NCBI GenBank assembly: GCA_042408595.1
Contig: JBHOQX010000055.1
Span: 1-12,529, forward strand
Origin: JBHOQX01 sp042408595
Lineage (GTDB): Bacteria > Chloroflexota > Chloroflexia > Chloroflexales > Roseiflexaceae
Reading direction: 5' to 3'
DNA length: 12,529 bases
Both the position numbers and the translations under genes were made by a program. Below the pieces are notes generated by a model. It searched no databases. It saw nothing but the letters and a program-made list of their open reading frames with translations, and had not been told where the DNA came from. Each line of letters opens with the position of its first letter. The stretch's first letter is position 1. Below are positions 1-6,367 of this stretch, in pieces.

Positions 1-27
1 TGGCGCAAAATGGCTACCCCGGCATCC
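1..27. repeat. Left terminal inverted repeat of the IS256 element
   Basis: Pairs with 1212-1237. It shares GCAAAATGG and a GCATCC/ACATCC block with its partner. The outermost 4 bases match poorly, so the true tip may lie outside the window. Confidence 0.65.
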
Positions 28-1171
28 GGATTTTGCGGAACTTGAGTGTCCGCACCACGGCGTAGAACAGGAGCACGCAGCTGCCCTCATTGCGGAAGGC
101 CGCGGCCATCTTCTTACTCCGTTTCTTGACCTCCTCGAACGTGCGCTCGATGATGTTGCTTGTGCGGATATTCGGCCAATGCGTCTCGGGATAGGCATAA
201 CACGTTAGGCAGGCGTCCCAGTCACGTTCCATACACGCGATTGCTGAGGGAGAGAGTGCCTGATATTTCTCCTTGAACGCCGTGGCCACCTGCTCAGCCT
301 TGCAACGGTTCGCTTGATAGAAGATCGCTCGCAGTTCCTGACGGACCGTCTCGCGCTGGCGTTCAGGCACGTGACTGAGGATGTTGTCCATTTTGTGCCT
401 GATGCAGCGCTGCCGGTCGGACGATGGGAATTTGAGGCCAATCGCGTTGAGCATCGCCTGATGGCCATCGGTAATCCACAAGTCGATCGTCTGCACGCCG
501 CGCTGCTTGATGTCGGAGAGCAGGTCTTCCCAGGCGCCCGGGTTCTCCCGCTCGCCGGTCGTGAAGGCGATCACCTCACGCTGGCCATCGGGCGTAATGC
601 CGATCAGTGCCAGAATTGGCATTTTCTGACCCACCCCGTCATAGATGACGCTGAAGTAGGTGCCATCGGCCAACACGTACGCGTAGCGGGAGGGAAGTGT
701 ACGCTTTTGCCAGGCGGCGAATTCGGCCTCCAAGGTGTGGAACACCCGCGAGACAGTCGAGGGACTGGCAGGTGTGCCGGTCACGTGTTCCACCAACGTG
801 CCGACGGTCTGCTGGCTGACCCCACCGACGAACATGTCGCGCATGAGCGTATCGACTTCCGTCATGCGTCGCTGATAGCGCTCGAAGAGCTGCGTGTGGA
901 AACCACCGCGGGTCCGAGGGATGGGCAAATCGTCAATGACGCCCACCGTGGTGCCGAGTGTGCGCGAGCGATAGCCGGCCCGCTGATCACGTCGAGTCGG
1001 CGTTCGTTCATACCGGGCAGCGCCAATCAACTGCGTCACCTCGTCCTCGAGAATATCGATAAAAGTGGCACGAATGGCCTGCCGAACCTGCTCCTGGACG
1101 AACGTGCGAAAGGTCGCGTGTGCGGCTTGACGATCCAACTCGGCCTGCGTATCCTTAATCACGGGAGTCAT
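14..1171 (-). CDS. IS256 family (mutator-type) transposase
   Basis: DDE transposase that cuts and joins the ends of its own element. The protein is 385 residues, normal for the family. The catalytic triad is visible: D169 in LADGTYF, D235 in WITDGHQ and E342 in NIIERTFEEVKKR. The family C-x2-H signature lies between the last two (RCIRHKMDN, near residue 257). The start at 1171 is chosen because AGGAGG lies a few bases upstream; an upstream in-frame ATG at 1237 would begin inside the terminal repeat. No frameshift or internal stop is visible, so the enzyme is probably active. It ends in TAG only 13 bp from the window edge and from the left terminal repeat. Confidence 0.96.
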   Translation of the reverse strand: MTPVIKDTQAELDRQAAHATFRTFVQEQVRQAIRATFIDILEDEVTQLIGAARYERTPTRRDQRAGYRSRTLGTTVGVIDDLPIPRTRGGFHTQLFERYQRRMTEVDTLMRDMFVGGVSQQTVGTLVEHVTGTPASPSTVSRVFHTLEAEFAAWQKRTLPSRYAYVLADGTYFSVIYDGVGQKMPILALIGITPDGQREVIAFTTGERENPGAWEDLLSDIKQRGVQTIDLWITDGHQAMLNAIGLKFPSSDRQRCIRHKMDNILSHVPERQRETVRQELRAIFYQANRCKAEQVATAFKEKYQALSPSAIACMERDWDACLTCYAYPETHWPNIRTSNIIERTFEEVKKRSKKMAAAFRNEGSCVLLFYAVVRTLKFRKIRMPG

Positions 1172-1211
1172 GGCTATCCTCCTACTTGGGTGTGTGGTTA
1201 CCTCAAGTATA

Positions 1212-1237
1212 GGATGTCGGGCTCCCATTTTGCACAC
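1212..1237. repeat. Right terminal inverted repeat of the IS256 element
   Basis: Imperfect complement of 1-27 (core CCATTTTGC at 1225-1233). It lies about 40 bp upstream of the transposase start codon, as expected for an IS256 element. Confidence 0.65.
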
Positions 1238-1289
1238 TTCTCAGAATACCACCTCCCAAGCGCCTATGCTGCTGCTGAAATAAGAAAGA

Positions 1290-2028
1290 TGCACCATGGA
1301 ACGGATCATTGACCCAGGTATGATTGAGGTGCGGGACGAGTTCCCCACCGAGCAGCGGAACACCGTCTACACCCTCTGTCCCAGGACCAGCTCCTGGCGA
1401 GGGTTGCACGCCAGAGCAGGTTCTGGAACCAGCCCACGTGACGTGCGCGCGGCCATCGCCGATCAGCGGCCAAACCACCGAGTGCGCCTCGGAGAAGACA
1501 CCATCGGGACCGGCCCAGCAGAGCTGCGCCGCCTGACCCTGTGCGTGAGTGCGCAGCGTGATGGCCACGGCACGCACTCGCTCTGCCGCCAGCGCCAGCC
1601 GTGGCCCGACCGGCGCCGCCCCATCCGGCGCCAGCCGCGGCCCGACCAGCGCCGCCCCATCCGGCGCCAGCCGTGGCTGGTGAGGCCGCTTCAGCCGCCC
1701 CTCACCGCGCGCAGCGGCGCGTAGACCGCCACGATGTCCTGTGGCCGGGCGGCGCCGGCACGAGCCACAGGCCGGGCGGAACAGCACCCGAGCTCGGCAG
1801 CTTCACCATGCCGCCCACCACCGACTGCGCGTTCACAGCGTTAGGCAACTGGACAGTGGGGAAGTGCGGTGTGGCAGCGTCCTCCCGCCCTGAAGCGGCG
1901 CCACCCGCCGGTGGAGGCAGGACAACGCGGACCGGCGCGCCGCACTCGATGCAGAAGCGCGGGTCGTCGGGTGGCAGGCGGCGGCCGCATTGGCCGCCGA
2001 AGCGTGGGCGCCTGGTGGTGCTGCTCAA
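1290..2028 (-). pseudogene. Decayed zinc-ribbon protein gene
   Basis: Broken gene read across at least two frames. The 5' part (2010-1750) encodes a zinc ribbon, CGRRLPPDDPRFCIECGAP, then PTVQLPNAVNAQSVVGG and LPSSGAVPPGLW, a pattern I associate with Chloroflexota zinc-ribbon proteins. The first ligand of the CxxC pair is a glycine (GGQC) and no ATG precedes it, so the start is damaged. Near 1755 the frame is lost after PAPPGH: one frame continues QDIVAVYAPLRAV before a stop. A different frame then carries VRAVAITLRTHAQGQAAQL and GVFSEAHSVVWPLIGDG (about 1580-1460), which looks like part of a beta-sandwich domain. Beyond about 1440 nothing is recognisable. The gene lies directly downstream of the AraC-type gene on the same strand. 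Function is unknown; the pseudogene status is fairly certain. Confidence 0.65.
1592..1680. repeat. 36-bp tandem repeat, about 2.4 copies
   Basis: Copies begin at 1592, 1628 and 1664 with GCGCCAGCC. The 36-bp period is a multiple of three, and on the minus strand it encodes a 12-residue unit, RLAPDGAALVGP then RLAPDGAAPVGP. It lies inside the decayed zinc-ribbon gene. Confidence 0.85.
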
Positions 2029-2912
2029 GGCCGTGGCTCATCGCTCGCCTGGGCGGCGCGCCGCGCCGGAAGCTGGCGGCGGAACGCGCGCGGGGACTGG
2101 ACGGTGATCTGCTTGAAGCGGCGCGAGAAGTGGAACTCGTCGCTGAAGCCGAGGCGCAGCGCGATCGCCTGGATCGTCTGATCCGGGTCCTGGAGCAGCG
2201 CGCAGGCGATGTCGATCCGGTGCACCGTGCGGTAGCGGGCCGGCGAGACCCCGACGTGGCGCTGGAAGTGCTTGCGGAACGTCTCGTACGGCACGCCGAG
2301 ATCGTGCGCGACGCTCTTCGGGTCCACGCGGCGCTCCAGGTCGGCCTCGAGGCGCTCGCAGGCCGCAGCGAGCCAGGGCGGGCCGCTGGCCAGCGGTGGG
2401 TCGTACGCGCCGTGCGTCAGCATCTCGGTCAGCAGGGCCAGGAAGCGGCTCACCTGCCGCGTGCGCTCAGCGAGCGTGCGGGGGCGCTGCTGCACCACCG
2501 TCTCCTCCAGCCGCGCCATCCAGTGGGCGATCGGGCTGAGCTGGCGCACCGGCGGATCGGCGTGCAGAAGCCCGCTCTGCCGCCAGAGGTCGAAGGCCGG
2601 CCCATCGAACACCACGTAGAACTCGCTCCAGCGTTGGCCGGCGAGCGGGCCATAGCCGTGCGCCAGATCGGGCAACAGCAATAGCAGATCGCCAGCCCGC
2701 ACATTGCAGGCCCACCCGCGCCCATCCCAGTAGCGCCCGCCGCCCTCCAGCAGGTACACGATCGCGTAGCGGCCGAGCAGGCGCAGGGCGGGGCCCACAC
2801 CGGCGCTGTCCTTGAGGAACCCGGCCAGCGTCAGACGCCCCAGCGGCGTGCTGGCGTCGTTGCTGAAGATCAAGCGGCTTTCGATCGGCCGGCCGGCGCC
2901 TGGCTGATTCAT
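2025..2912 (-). CDS. AraC family transcriptional regulator
   Basis: DNA-binding regulator of 295 residues. Residues about 25-115 look like the cupin-type sensory domain of the AraC/RhaS group (GRYAIVYLLEGGGRYW, AGDLLLLLPDLAHGYG). Residues about 190-282 form the two-helix-turn-helix AraC domain: DPKSVAHDLGVPYETFRKHF, then the conserved second motif IALRLGFSDEFHFSRRFK ending in SPRAFRRQ. The start at 2912 is the first ATG that leaves the whole cupin domain and gives a normal family length; the ribosome site is weak. It is transcribed divergently from the oxygenase gene at 3088, with 175 bp between the start codons, so it probably controls that gene and perhaps itself. The ligand cannot be read from the sequence. 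Confidence 0.93.
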   Translation of the reverse strand: MNQPGAGRPIESRLIFSNDASTPLGRLTLAGFLKDSAGVGPALRLLGRYAIVYLLEGGGRYWDGRGWACNVRAGDLLLLLPDLAHGYGPLAGQRWSEFYVVFDGPAFDLWRQSGLLHADPPVRQLSPIAHWMARLEETVVQQRPRTLAERTRQVSRFLALLTEMLTHGAYDPPLASGPPWLAAACERLEADLERRVDPKSVAHDLGVPYETFRKHFQRHVGVSPARYRTVHRIDIACALLQDPDQTIQAIALRLGFSDEFHFSRRFKQITVQSPRAFRRQLPARRAAQASDEPRP

Positions 2913-2949
2913 CGTACCACAGCGTACAAGTTTCCGCCCAAACCTGCCA

Positions 2950-2978
2950 TTCTGACGGGGCGCAGCATACGGTATGAT
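2950..2978 (+). promoter_or_regulatory. Possible promoter of the oxygenase gene
   Basis: TATGAT at 2973-2978 is a good -10 box. The matching -35 is weak (TTCTGA at 2950-2955, 17-bp spacer), as expected for an activator-dependent promoter. It would give a leader of about 100 nt. It lies in the AraC/oxygenase intergenic region where the regulator should bind. Confidence 0.35.
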
Positions 2979-3087
2979 ACACGCAGTTGGTGCGCCCGAG
3001 TGTGGCACCAGCCTGCTACAGCGGGGCGGGCGCGGCCTCGACCGCAGGGCCGCCATCCCCGCCCAGTGGAGACAATCGGAGACGAGC

Positions 3088-4011
3088 ATGGAACTGACGA
3101 CACTGCCGCGCCTCACGTCATCGGGCAAAGCGCTCGACATGTCGCCCGAGCGTTTCGGCATGCTGGAGCCCGCCACCCACCTGCTGGGTGACCCCGAGGC
3201 GCTCAGGGCGCGCATGCGCGAGGAGGGCTACCTCTACCTGCCCGGCTACCTGGATCGTGCCGAGGTGCTGGAGTGCCGGCAGGTGATGGCCGAGCGCCTG
3301 GCCGCGGCCGGGCACCTCGACCCGCGCTTCCCGCCGAGCGCCCTGAAGGCCCACCCCGCCACCACCGTCAAGTTCATGCCAGACCTGGCCAAAGACAACC
3401 CCAAACTGCATCGGCTGCTCTACAGCGGGCGCATGATAGCGTTCTTCGAGCTGTTCCTCGGCGGGCCGATACGCCACTTCGACTTCACCTGGGTGCGCGC
3501 GGTATGCCCGGGGCGCGGCACACCTACGCACATGGACGTGGTGTACATGGGGCGCGGCACCAAGAATCTCTACACCGCCTGGACCCCGCTCGGCGACGTG
3601 CCGCTCACCACCGGCGGCCTGCTGCTGCTCGAGCGCTCGCACCGCCACCAGCGCCTCAACGAGGGCTACGGCAGCAAGGACGTGGACGCCTACTGCGAGA
3701 ACAAGGTCGGCCCCGGCTACACCGGCATGGGCGGTGGCGGCAACATCCGCCCCAACGGCTGGCTCTCGGACAACCCCGTCAAGCTGCAGAAGAACTTGGG
3801 CGGCCGCTGGCTCACCGCCGACTACCGAGCCGGCGACTTGCTGGTGTTCACGGTGTTCCTGGTGCACGGCAGCCTGGACAACACCTCGGACGAGATCCGC
3901 ATCTCGACCGACACGCGCTACCAGCTGGCCTCCGAGCCGGTGGACGAGCGCTGGATCGGCGAGGAGCCGATCGGCCACGGACCACAGGGCAAGAAGGGCA
4001 TGATCTGCTAG
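3088..4011 (+). CDS. Phytanoyl-CoA dioxygenase (PhyH) family protein
   Basis: Cytoplasmic non-heme Fe(II)/2-oxoglutarate-dependent oxygenase of 307 residues. The iron ligands are visible: H148-x-D150 in THMDVVYMGRG and H260 in VHGSLDNTS. R271, eleven residues after H260 (DEIRIS), is at the expected place for binding the 2-oxoglutarate carboxylate. Other family features are EEGYLYLPGYLDRAEV near the N-terminus and TTGGLLLLERSH before a variable loop. The start at 3088 has GGAG about 6 bases upstream. The family hydroxylates many substrates, so the substrate is unknown. The divergent AraC-type gene is the likely regulator. The TAG stop is formed across the junction with the miniature element inserted at 4009; removing the element regenerates TAG, so the protein end is unchanged. 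Confidence 0.93.
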   Translation: MELTTLPRLTSSGKALDMSPERFGMLEPATHLLGDPEALRARMREEGYLYLPGYLDRAEVLECRQVMAERLAAAGHLDPRFPPSALKAHPATTVKFMPDLAKDNPKLHRLLYSGRMIAFFELFLGGPIRHFDFTWVRAVCPGRGTPTHMDVVYMGRGTKNLYTAWTPLGDVPLTTGGLLLLERSHRHQRLNEGYGSKDVDAYCENKVGPGYTGMGGGGNIRPNGWLSDNPVKLQKNLGGRWLTADYRAGDLLVFTVFLVHGSLDNTSDEIRISTDTRYQLASEPVDERWIGEEPIGHGPQGKKGMIC

Positions 4012-4025
4012 TGGGTCACCACTGT
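4008..4025. repeat. Left inverted repeat of the miniature element
   Basis: Perfect 18-bp match to the reverse complement of 4227-4244. The outer CTAG includes the TA target and one flanking base whose match may be chance. Confidence 0.9.
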
Positions 4026-4027
4026 GA

Positions 4028-4198
4028 TTATGCAGGCGTCGCACCTTCATCGGCACGGAGGAGAATATGGGCGCGGGTGAGCTTACGGGCGGGCAGGCTA
4101 CCTTTCTTCACAAGGTCGCGAAGGAAGAGCCGCTCCTCGTCAGTTAACGTATATCACTTCTGCAGCGTGTCCTCCAGTTTGCTTGCTGCCCGCAGCAT
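4028..4198 (-). pseudogene. IS630-type transposase N-terminal remnant
   Basis: The minus strand reads YTLTDEERLFLRDLVKKG and LPARKLTRAHILLRADEG, the typical N-terminal helix-turn-helix start of IS630-family transposases, and then ends at TAA (4028-4030). A TGA at 4154-4156 precedes YTLTDEER, so the ATG at 4198 cannot express it. The rest of the transposase, including the whole DDE domain, is deleted. What is left is the coding scar of the autonomous parent element. Confidence 0.8.
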
Positions 4199-4226
4199 AC
4201 TCAACCGGAGCTCATCCTACAACTCT

Positions 4227-4244
4227 ACAGTGGTGACCCACTAG
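4227..4244. repeat. Right inverted repeat of the miniature element
   Basis: Perfect partner of 4008-4025; pairing stops immediately inside both copies. Confidence 0.9.
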
Positions 4245-4325
4245 CATTGCGACGGGTAAAACAAGCATCGGATTGCTCGCTTTATTCGTCATAGTCGGGC
4301 AAGTGTGTAGCGCTTGGAAACGACG

Positions 4326-4718
4326 ATGACCTTCGAGCAAGTATGGACACAATATGACTTTACCGAGTCGGTGATCGTCGGCATGCGCTGGGAGGCACCG
4401 TTGACCTACGTGCTGCATCTCAACTACTACTGGCCACTCCGACCTTCCGGCGACCCGTCACAGCCTACGCTACATGACCAGTACGTGCAGGTGCTGCTGC
4501 GCGACTGTGTCCGTCTCATGCTCTCCTTCACTGCGCCGCTGCGCTCAGTAGACGGTGCCCAACATTTCGGAACGATAACGGGGTGGGAGCGAATAGTCTC
4601 CTCCGCCTGGATAGAGGCGGCTCCAGACCCCGCAACCTGGCTGCATCTCATCTTCTACGTGGGAAGCGCGGATCGCATCGAGGCGCTCTGCCGCTCGATC
4701 GATGTGCAGCCGCTCTGA
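4326..4718 (+). CDS. Hypothetical protein, possible orphan immunity protein
   Basis: I do not recognise this 130-residue protein. It looks genuinely coding: intact, with codon-like GC use and alternating hydrophobic stretches that suggest a beta-rich fold (VIVGMRWEAPLTYVLHLNYYW, split by charged residues; TWLHLIFYVGSADRIEAL near the end). No signal peptide or membrane segment is seen, so it is probably cytoplasmic. The ATG at 4326 is preferred, with GGAA 6 bases upstream; a TTG at 4314 in the same frame is a weaker alternative. It stands alone between the miniature element and a gene-poor stretch, on the same strand as the toxin/immunity modules downstream. Small solitary beta-rich proteins in such arrays are often leftover immunity proteins, but nothing here proves that. 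Confidence 0.65.
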   Translation: MTFEQVWTQYDFTESVIVGMRWEAPLTYVLHLNYYWPLRPSGDPSQPTLHDQYVQVLLRDCVRLMLSFTAPLRSVDGAQHFGTITGWERIVSSAWIEAAPDPATWLHLIFYVGSADRIEALCRSIDVQPL

Positions 4719-5209
4719 TGAGTTCGGCACGTTGGACGTGAGCCTGGCAGCCGGAGCCTCCCTGATCGCTTTGGCCGCTCTTTGCGCCACCCATCGCTCC
4801 GCAATCCTGTGGCTCGTTCCTCAGCGGTTCTGCCCGGCCCGTTCGATCTAATCTCATCAAGTGTGGGGATCTCGGAGGACGCCCACACGGAGGTGGACCA
4901 ACGACACCTGTTCTCGAGCCCACGCGGAACGTCGAGCTGAATACCGAGAACGTCTACGTCGATAAACCAAGGCATGTGCGTCCCGCGCGTCCCCGTGAGA
5001 TTCCTACGCAGGAGCCCTCATGCGAAGGATGTATCGAGGTCTCTGGCTGCATTCATAACCGCTCGATCCGAGTGTTAGACCGTACCAGAGGTTTGGGGTC
5101 GCGTTCCCTGCAAGGAGTTTGTCGGTCGCTAGGCCAGCCACCGTTGCATTGGTCGGCCCTGCGCGGAGCCAGATTGCGCTAAGGGGTTTAGCATCTAGGG
5201 GAGCGACCT
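4719..5209. other. Stretch of 491 bp without a convincing gene
   Basis: Short open frames on both strands lack ribosome sites, recognisable motifs and consistent codon bias. The last 15 bases hold a good ribosome site (AGGGGAG) for the start at 5210. The stretch may be scrambled remains of further modules, but I see no homology to name. Confidence 0.5.
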
Positions 5210-5410
5210 ATGACGATTGACCAACTCATCCGGTTAGTTCTACCGCCGCTCCCGCCGCTTGAGACTGGGACAGCCGACGACTGGCTCGCTGTGGAGAAGC
5301 GACTCAGCCTACCGTTGCCCGGTGATTCCGTAGAAAGCCCGGATTATACCTGGAACCGAAACGCTACCAAACGCACAGGGCGTGTTCCAGGCACAAGTGG
5401 AAATCTTTGA
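5210..5410 (+). pseudogene. Truncated SUKH (SMI1/KNR4)-like immunity gene
   Basis: A good ribosome site (AGGGGAG, about 6 bases from the ATG) starts a 66-codon frame. The first ~40 residues, including LETGTADDWLAVEKRLSLPL followed by PGD, resemble the N-terminus of SMI1/KNR4 (SUKH) proteins, where an aromatic/acidic helix is followed by 'LxxxLPxDY'. After PGD, near 5328, the resemblance ends and the frame runs out-of-frame into toxin DNA. SUKH proteins are usually 130-180 residues, so most of the fold is missing. SUKH proteins are among the commonest immunity proteins of polymorphic toxins. The family assignment rests on about 25 residues and is moderate. Confidence 0.5.
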
Positions 5411-5636
5411 TCCTGCGAGTAATACGTGGGTGCGCAAGAATGCACCATCAACGTTCTTTCCCGATTCATGGAACCGTGGGCAGGTCTTGACGGAAATTCG
5501 TGGAGCATACAGCAATGCCACATTTCCAGATCCCAGTCGGCCCAACTACTGGGAGGGCATTTCTCCTAGCGGCGTACGTATTGGCGGGTATCTTGATAAT
5601 GCAGGCAATATCAACACGGCCTTCCCAATTCCATAG
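5334..5636 (+). pseudogene. C-terminal part of an EndoU-type ribonuclease toxin
   Basis: About 100 codons open from a TAG at 5331 to a TAG at 5634. The translation matches the C-terminal half of bacterial EndoU toxin domains: FQAQVEIFDPASNTWVRKNA, then STFFPDSWNRGQVLTEIRGAY, YWEGISPSGVRIGGYLD and the terminal INTAFPIP. In the family the catalytic histidines lie upstream of this point and are missing here; the lysine of VRKNAPSTFFP could be the remaining catalytic residue. There is no plausible ribosome site, only an in-frame GTG at 5382. The piece is therefore a dead toxin tip cut off from its delivery shell, joined near 5330 to a truncated immunity gene. It lies directly upstream of an intact immunity-like gene in the same frame. 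Confidence 0.8.
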
Positions 5637-5714
5637 CAGGAGTATGGATCGAAGGTTGGGCGCTATCGATCTATATTTCGGCATTTCCCTATGGAATTGC
5701 ATGTGAGTGTTGTT

Positions 5715-6059
5715 ATGGCCCAGTATCGCATGTTTCTAGATGAACAGGGGTATCCACGAGCGGTGTTTAATGAACTGCCCGCTAGGTATGGATTGATAGG
5801 CTTGTGGCTGCAGATGGATGTGGGGCATAACAGTACCTGGTACCATGAACTGATAGCGGCTGCTGACACAGTTAGGGCCTCCAACAGTGGAGCCTATGAG
5901 GCATCAGGAAATCTGTTTGCTGTCACGATTGAGCCTGAACAAACGAAGATAGAAAATCTGTACAACGAGGAGGACACCGTTGTCGTGCCAACCGCGGAGC
6001 TGCGCCGGATTCTCCAAGATTGGCTGGGCCTGATCGAGCAGGGCCGCCGATCTGGATAG
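5715..6059 (+). CDS. YacL (UPF0231)-like protein, probable EndoU immunity protein
   Basis: Predicted cytoplasmic protein of 114 residues that probably binds and neutralises the EndoU toxin encoded just upstream. The start AQYRMFLDEQGYPRAVF, then LIGLWLQMDVG, and later NLFAVTIEPEQTKIENLYNE with EEDT and a C-terminal amphipathic helix (LRRILQDWLGLIEQG), follow the layout of the YacL/UPF0231 family: 'YxFxxDxxGxPxAxFS' start and 'I.N.....E' near the end. YacL-like proteins are known among polymorphic-toxin immunity proteins. The start at 5715 matches the family N-terminus; an ATG at 5691 would add 8 residues. Neither has a clear ribosome site. The reading frame is intact although the toxin is truncated, and base composition is less GC-rich than downstream genes, suggesting transfer together with the toxin tip. 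Confidence 0.7.
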   Translation: MAQYRMFLDEQGYPRAVFNELPARYGLIGLWLQMDVGHNSTWYHELIAAADTVRASNSGAYEASGNLFAVTIEPEQTKIENLYNEEDTVVVPTAELRRILQDWLGLIEQGRRSG

Positions 6060-6091
6060 TACGGTTGCACGAGCCGTGAGCACGGGAGATA

Positions 6092-6367
6092 ATGACACGA
6101 CCGGGGATAAACCGCGGGCTGCGTTTCGAGCAAGGCAGCCAAGCGTTGCAAGCAGCGGGGGCAGCGTTAGCAGCGGCGCTGGTAGTGCTGGCCTTGCTCG
6201 GGAGCGTGCGGGACACGCTGGCTCCGTTGCTGGAGCGCGCCTTTGCCTGTGCCACGGCCACGCTCACGGGCGGGGCTCGTTGCACCGGCAGCGTCCCGGC
6301 AGCCACCGCGGACGCGCCGCCTGGGGAAACCACGGCCCCCGCGAGTGGGCAAGCCGAGGCGCCGTAG
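6092..6367 (+). pseudogene. N-terminal part of toxin B, pilin-like hydrophobic segment
   Basis: A 91-codon frame with GGGAG 5 bases before the ATG. After a basic start (MTRPGINRGLRFEQG) comes a long hydrophobic stretch, LQAAGAALAAALVVLALLGS, then CATATLTGGARCTG and a Pro/Ala/Thr-rich linker. The arrangement resembles the class III (Flp/TadE) signals at 9327 and 10378, but the residue five after the glycine is Gln (QGSQALQ) instead of the usual Glu. The frame stops at TAG (6365-6367), yet the next codons in the same frame (KEDCGF) lead into the pre-toxin segment if one T of the TTTT run at 6382-6385 is removed. I therefore read it as the front of one long toxin gene rather than a separate protein. 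Confidence 0.6.

Larger units (their letters stand above)
1..1237 (-). mobile_element. IS256-family insertion sequence
   Basis: Insertion sequence of about 1.24 kb carrying one transposase gene on the minus strand. The outer ends form imperfect inverted repeats: 1-27 and 1212-1237 match at about 19 of 27 positions when one gap is allowed, with the shared core GCAAAATGG at 5-13 and its complement at 1225-1233. The left terminus may extend beyond the window, so the usual 8-9 bp target duplication of IS256 elements cannot be tested. The element borders a decayed gene on its right, which fits insertion into an already degraded region. Confidence 0.85.
4008..4244. mobile_element. IS630-derived miniature element (MITE)
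   Basis: A 237-bp unit bounded by a perfect 18-bp inverted repeat (4008-4025 and 4227-4244; core GTGGGTCACCACTGT). TA dinucleotides at 4009-4010 and 4242-4243 fit the TA target duplication of IS630/Tc1-mariner elements. The minus strand inside retains only the first ~45 codons of an IS630-type transposase, so the element is non-autonomous and would need a full-length relative in trans. It is inserted exactly in the stop codon of the oxygenase gene. Confidence 0.85.

Noticed and set aside
1296..1724. Plus-strand frame of 142 codons beginning MERIIDPGMIEVRDEF
   Set aside because: No ribosome site; the opposite strand carries the more protein-like reading (AITLRT, SVVWPLIGDG). The Arg/Pro repeats are the other face of the 36-bp tandem repeat.
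4655..4975. Minus-strand frame beginning MPWFIDVDVLGIQLDVPRG
   Set aside because: The first ~20 residues look plausible, but the rest is charged low-complexity sequence overlapping the end of the 4326 gene, with no ribosome site; too weak to call.
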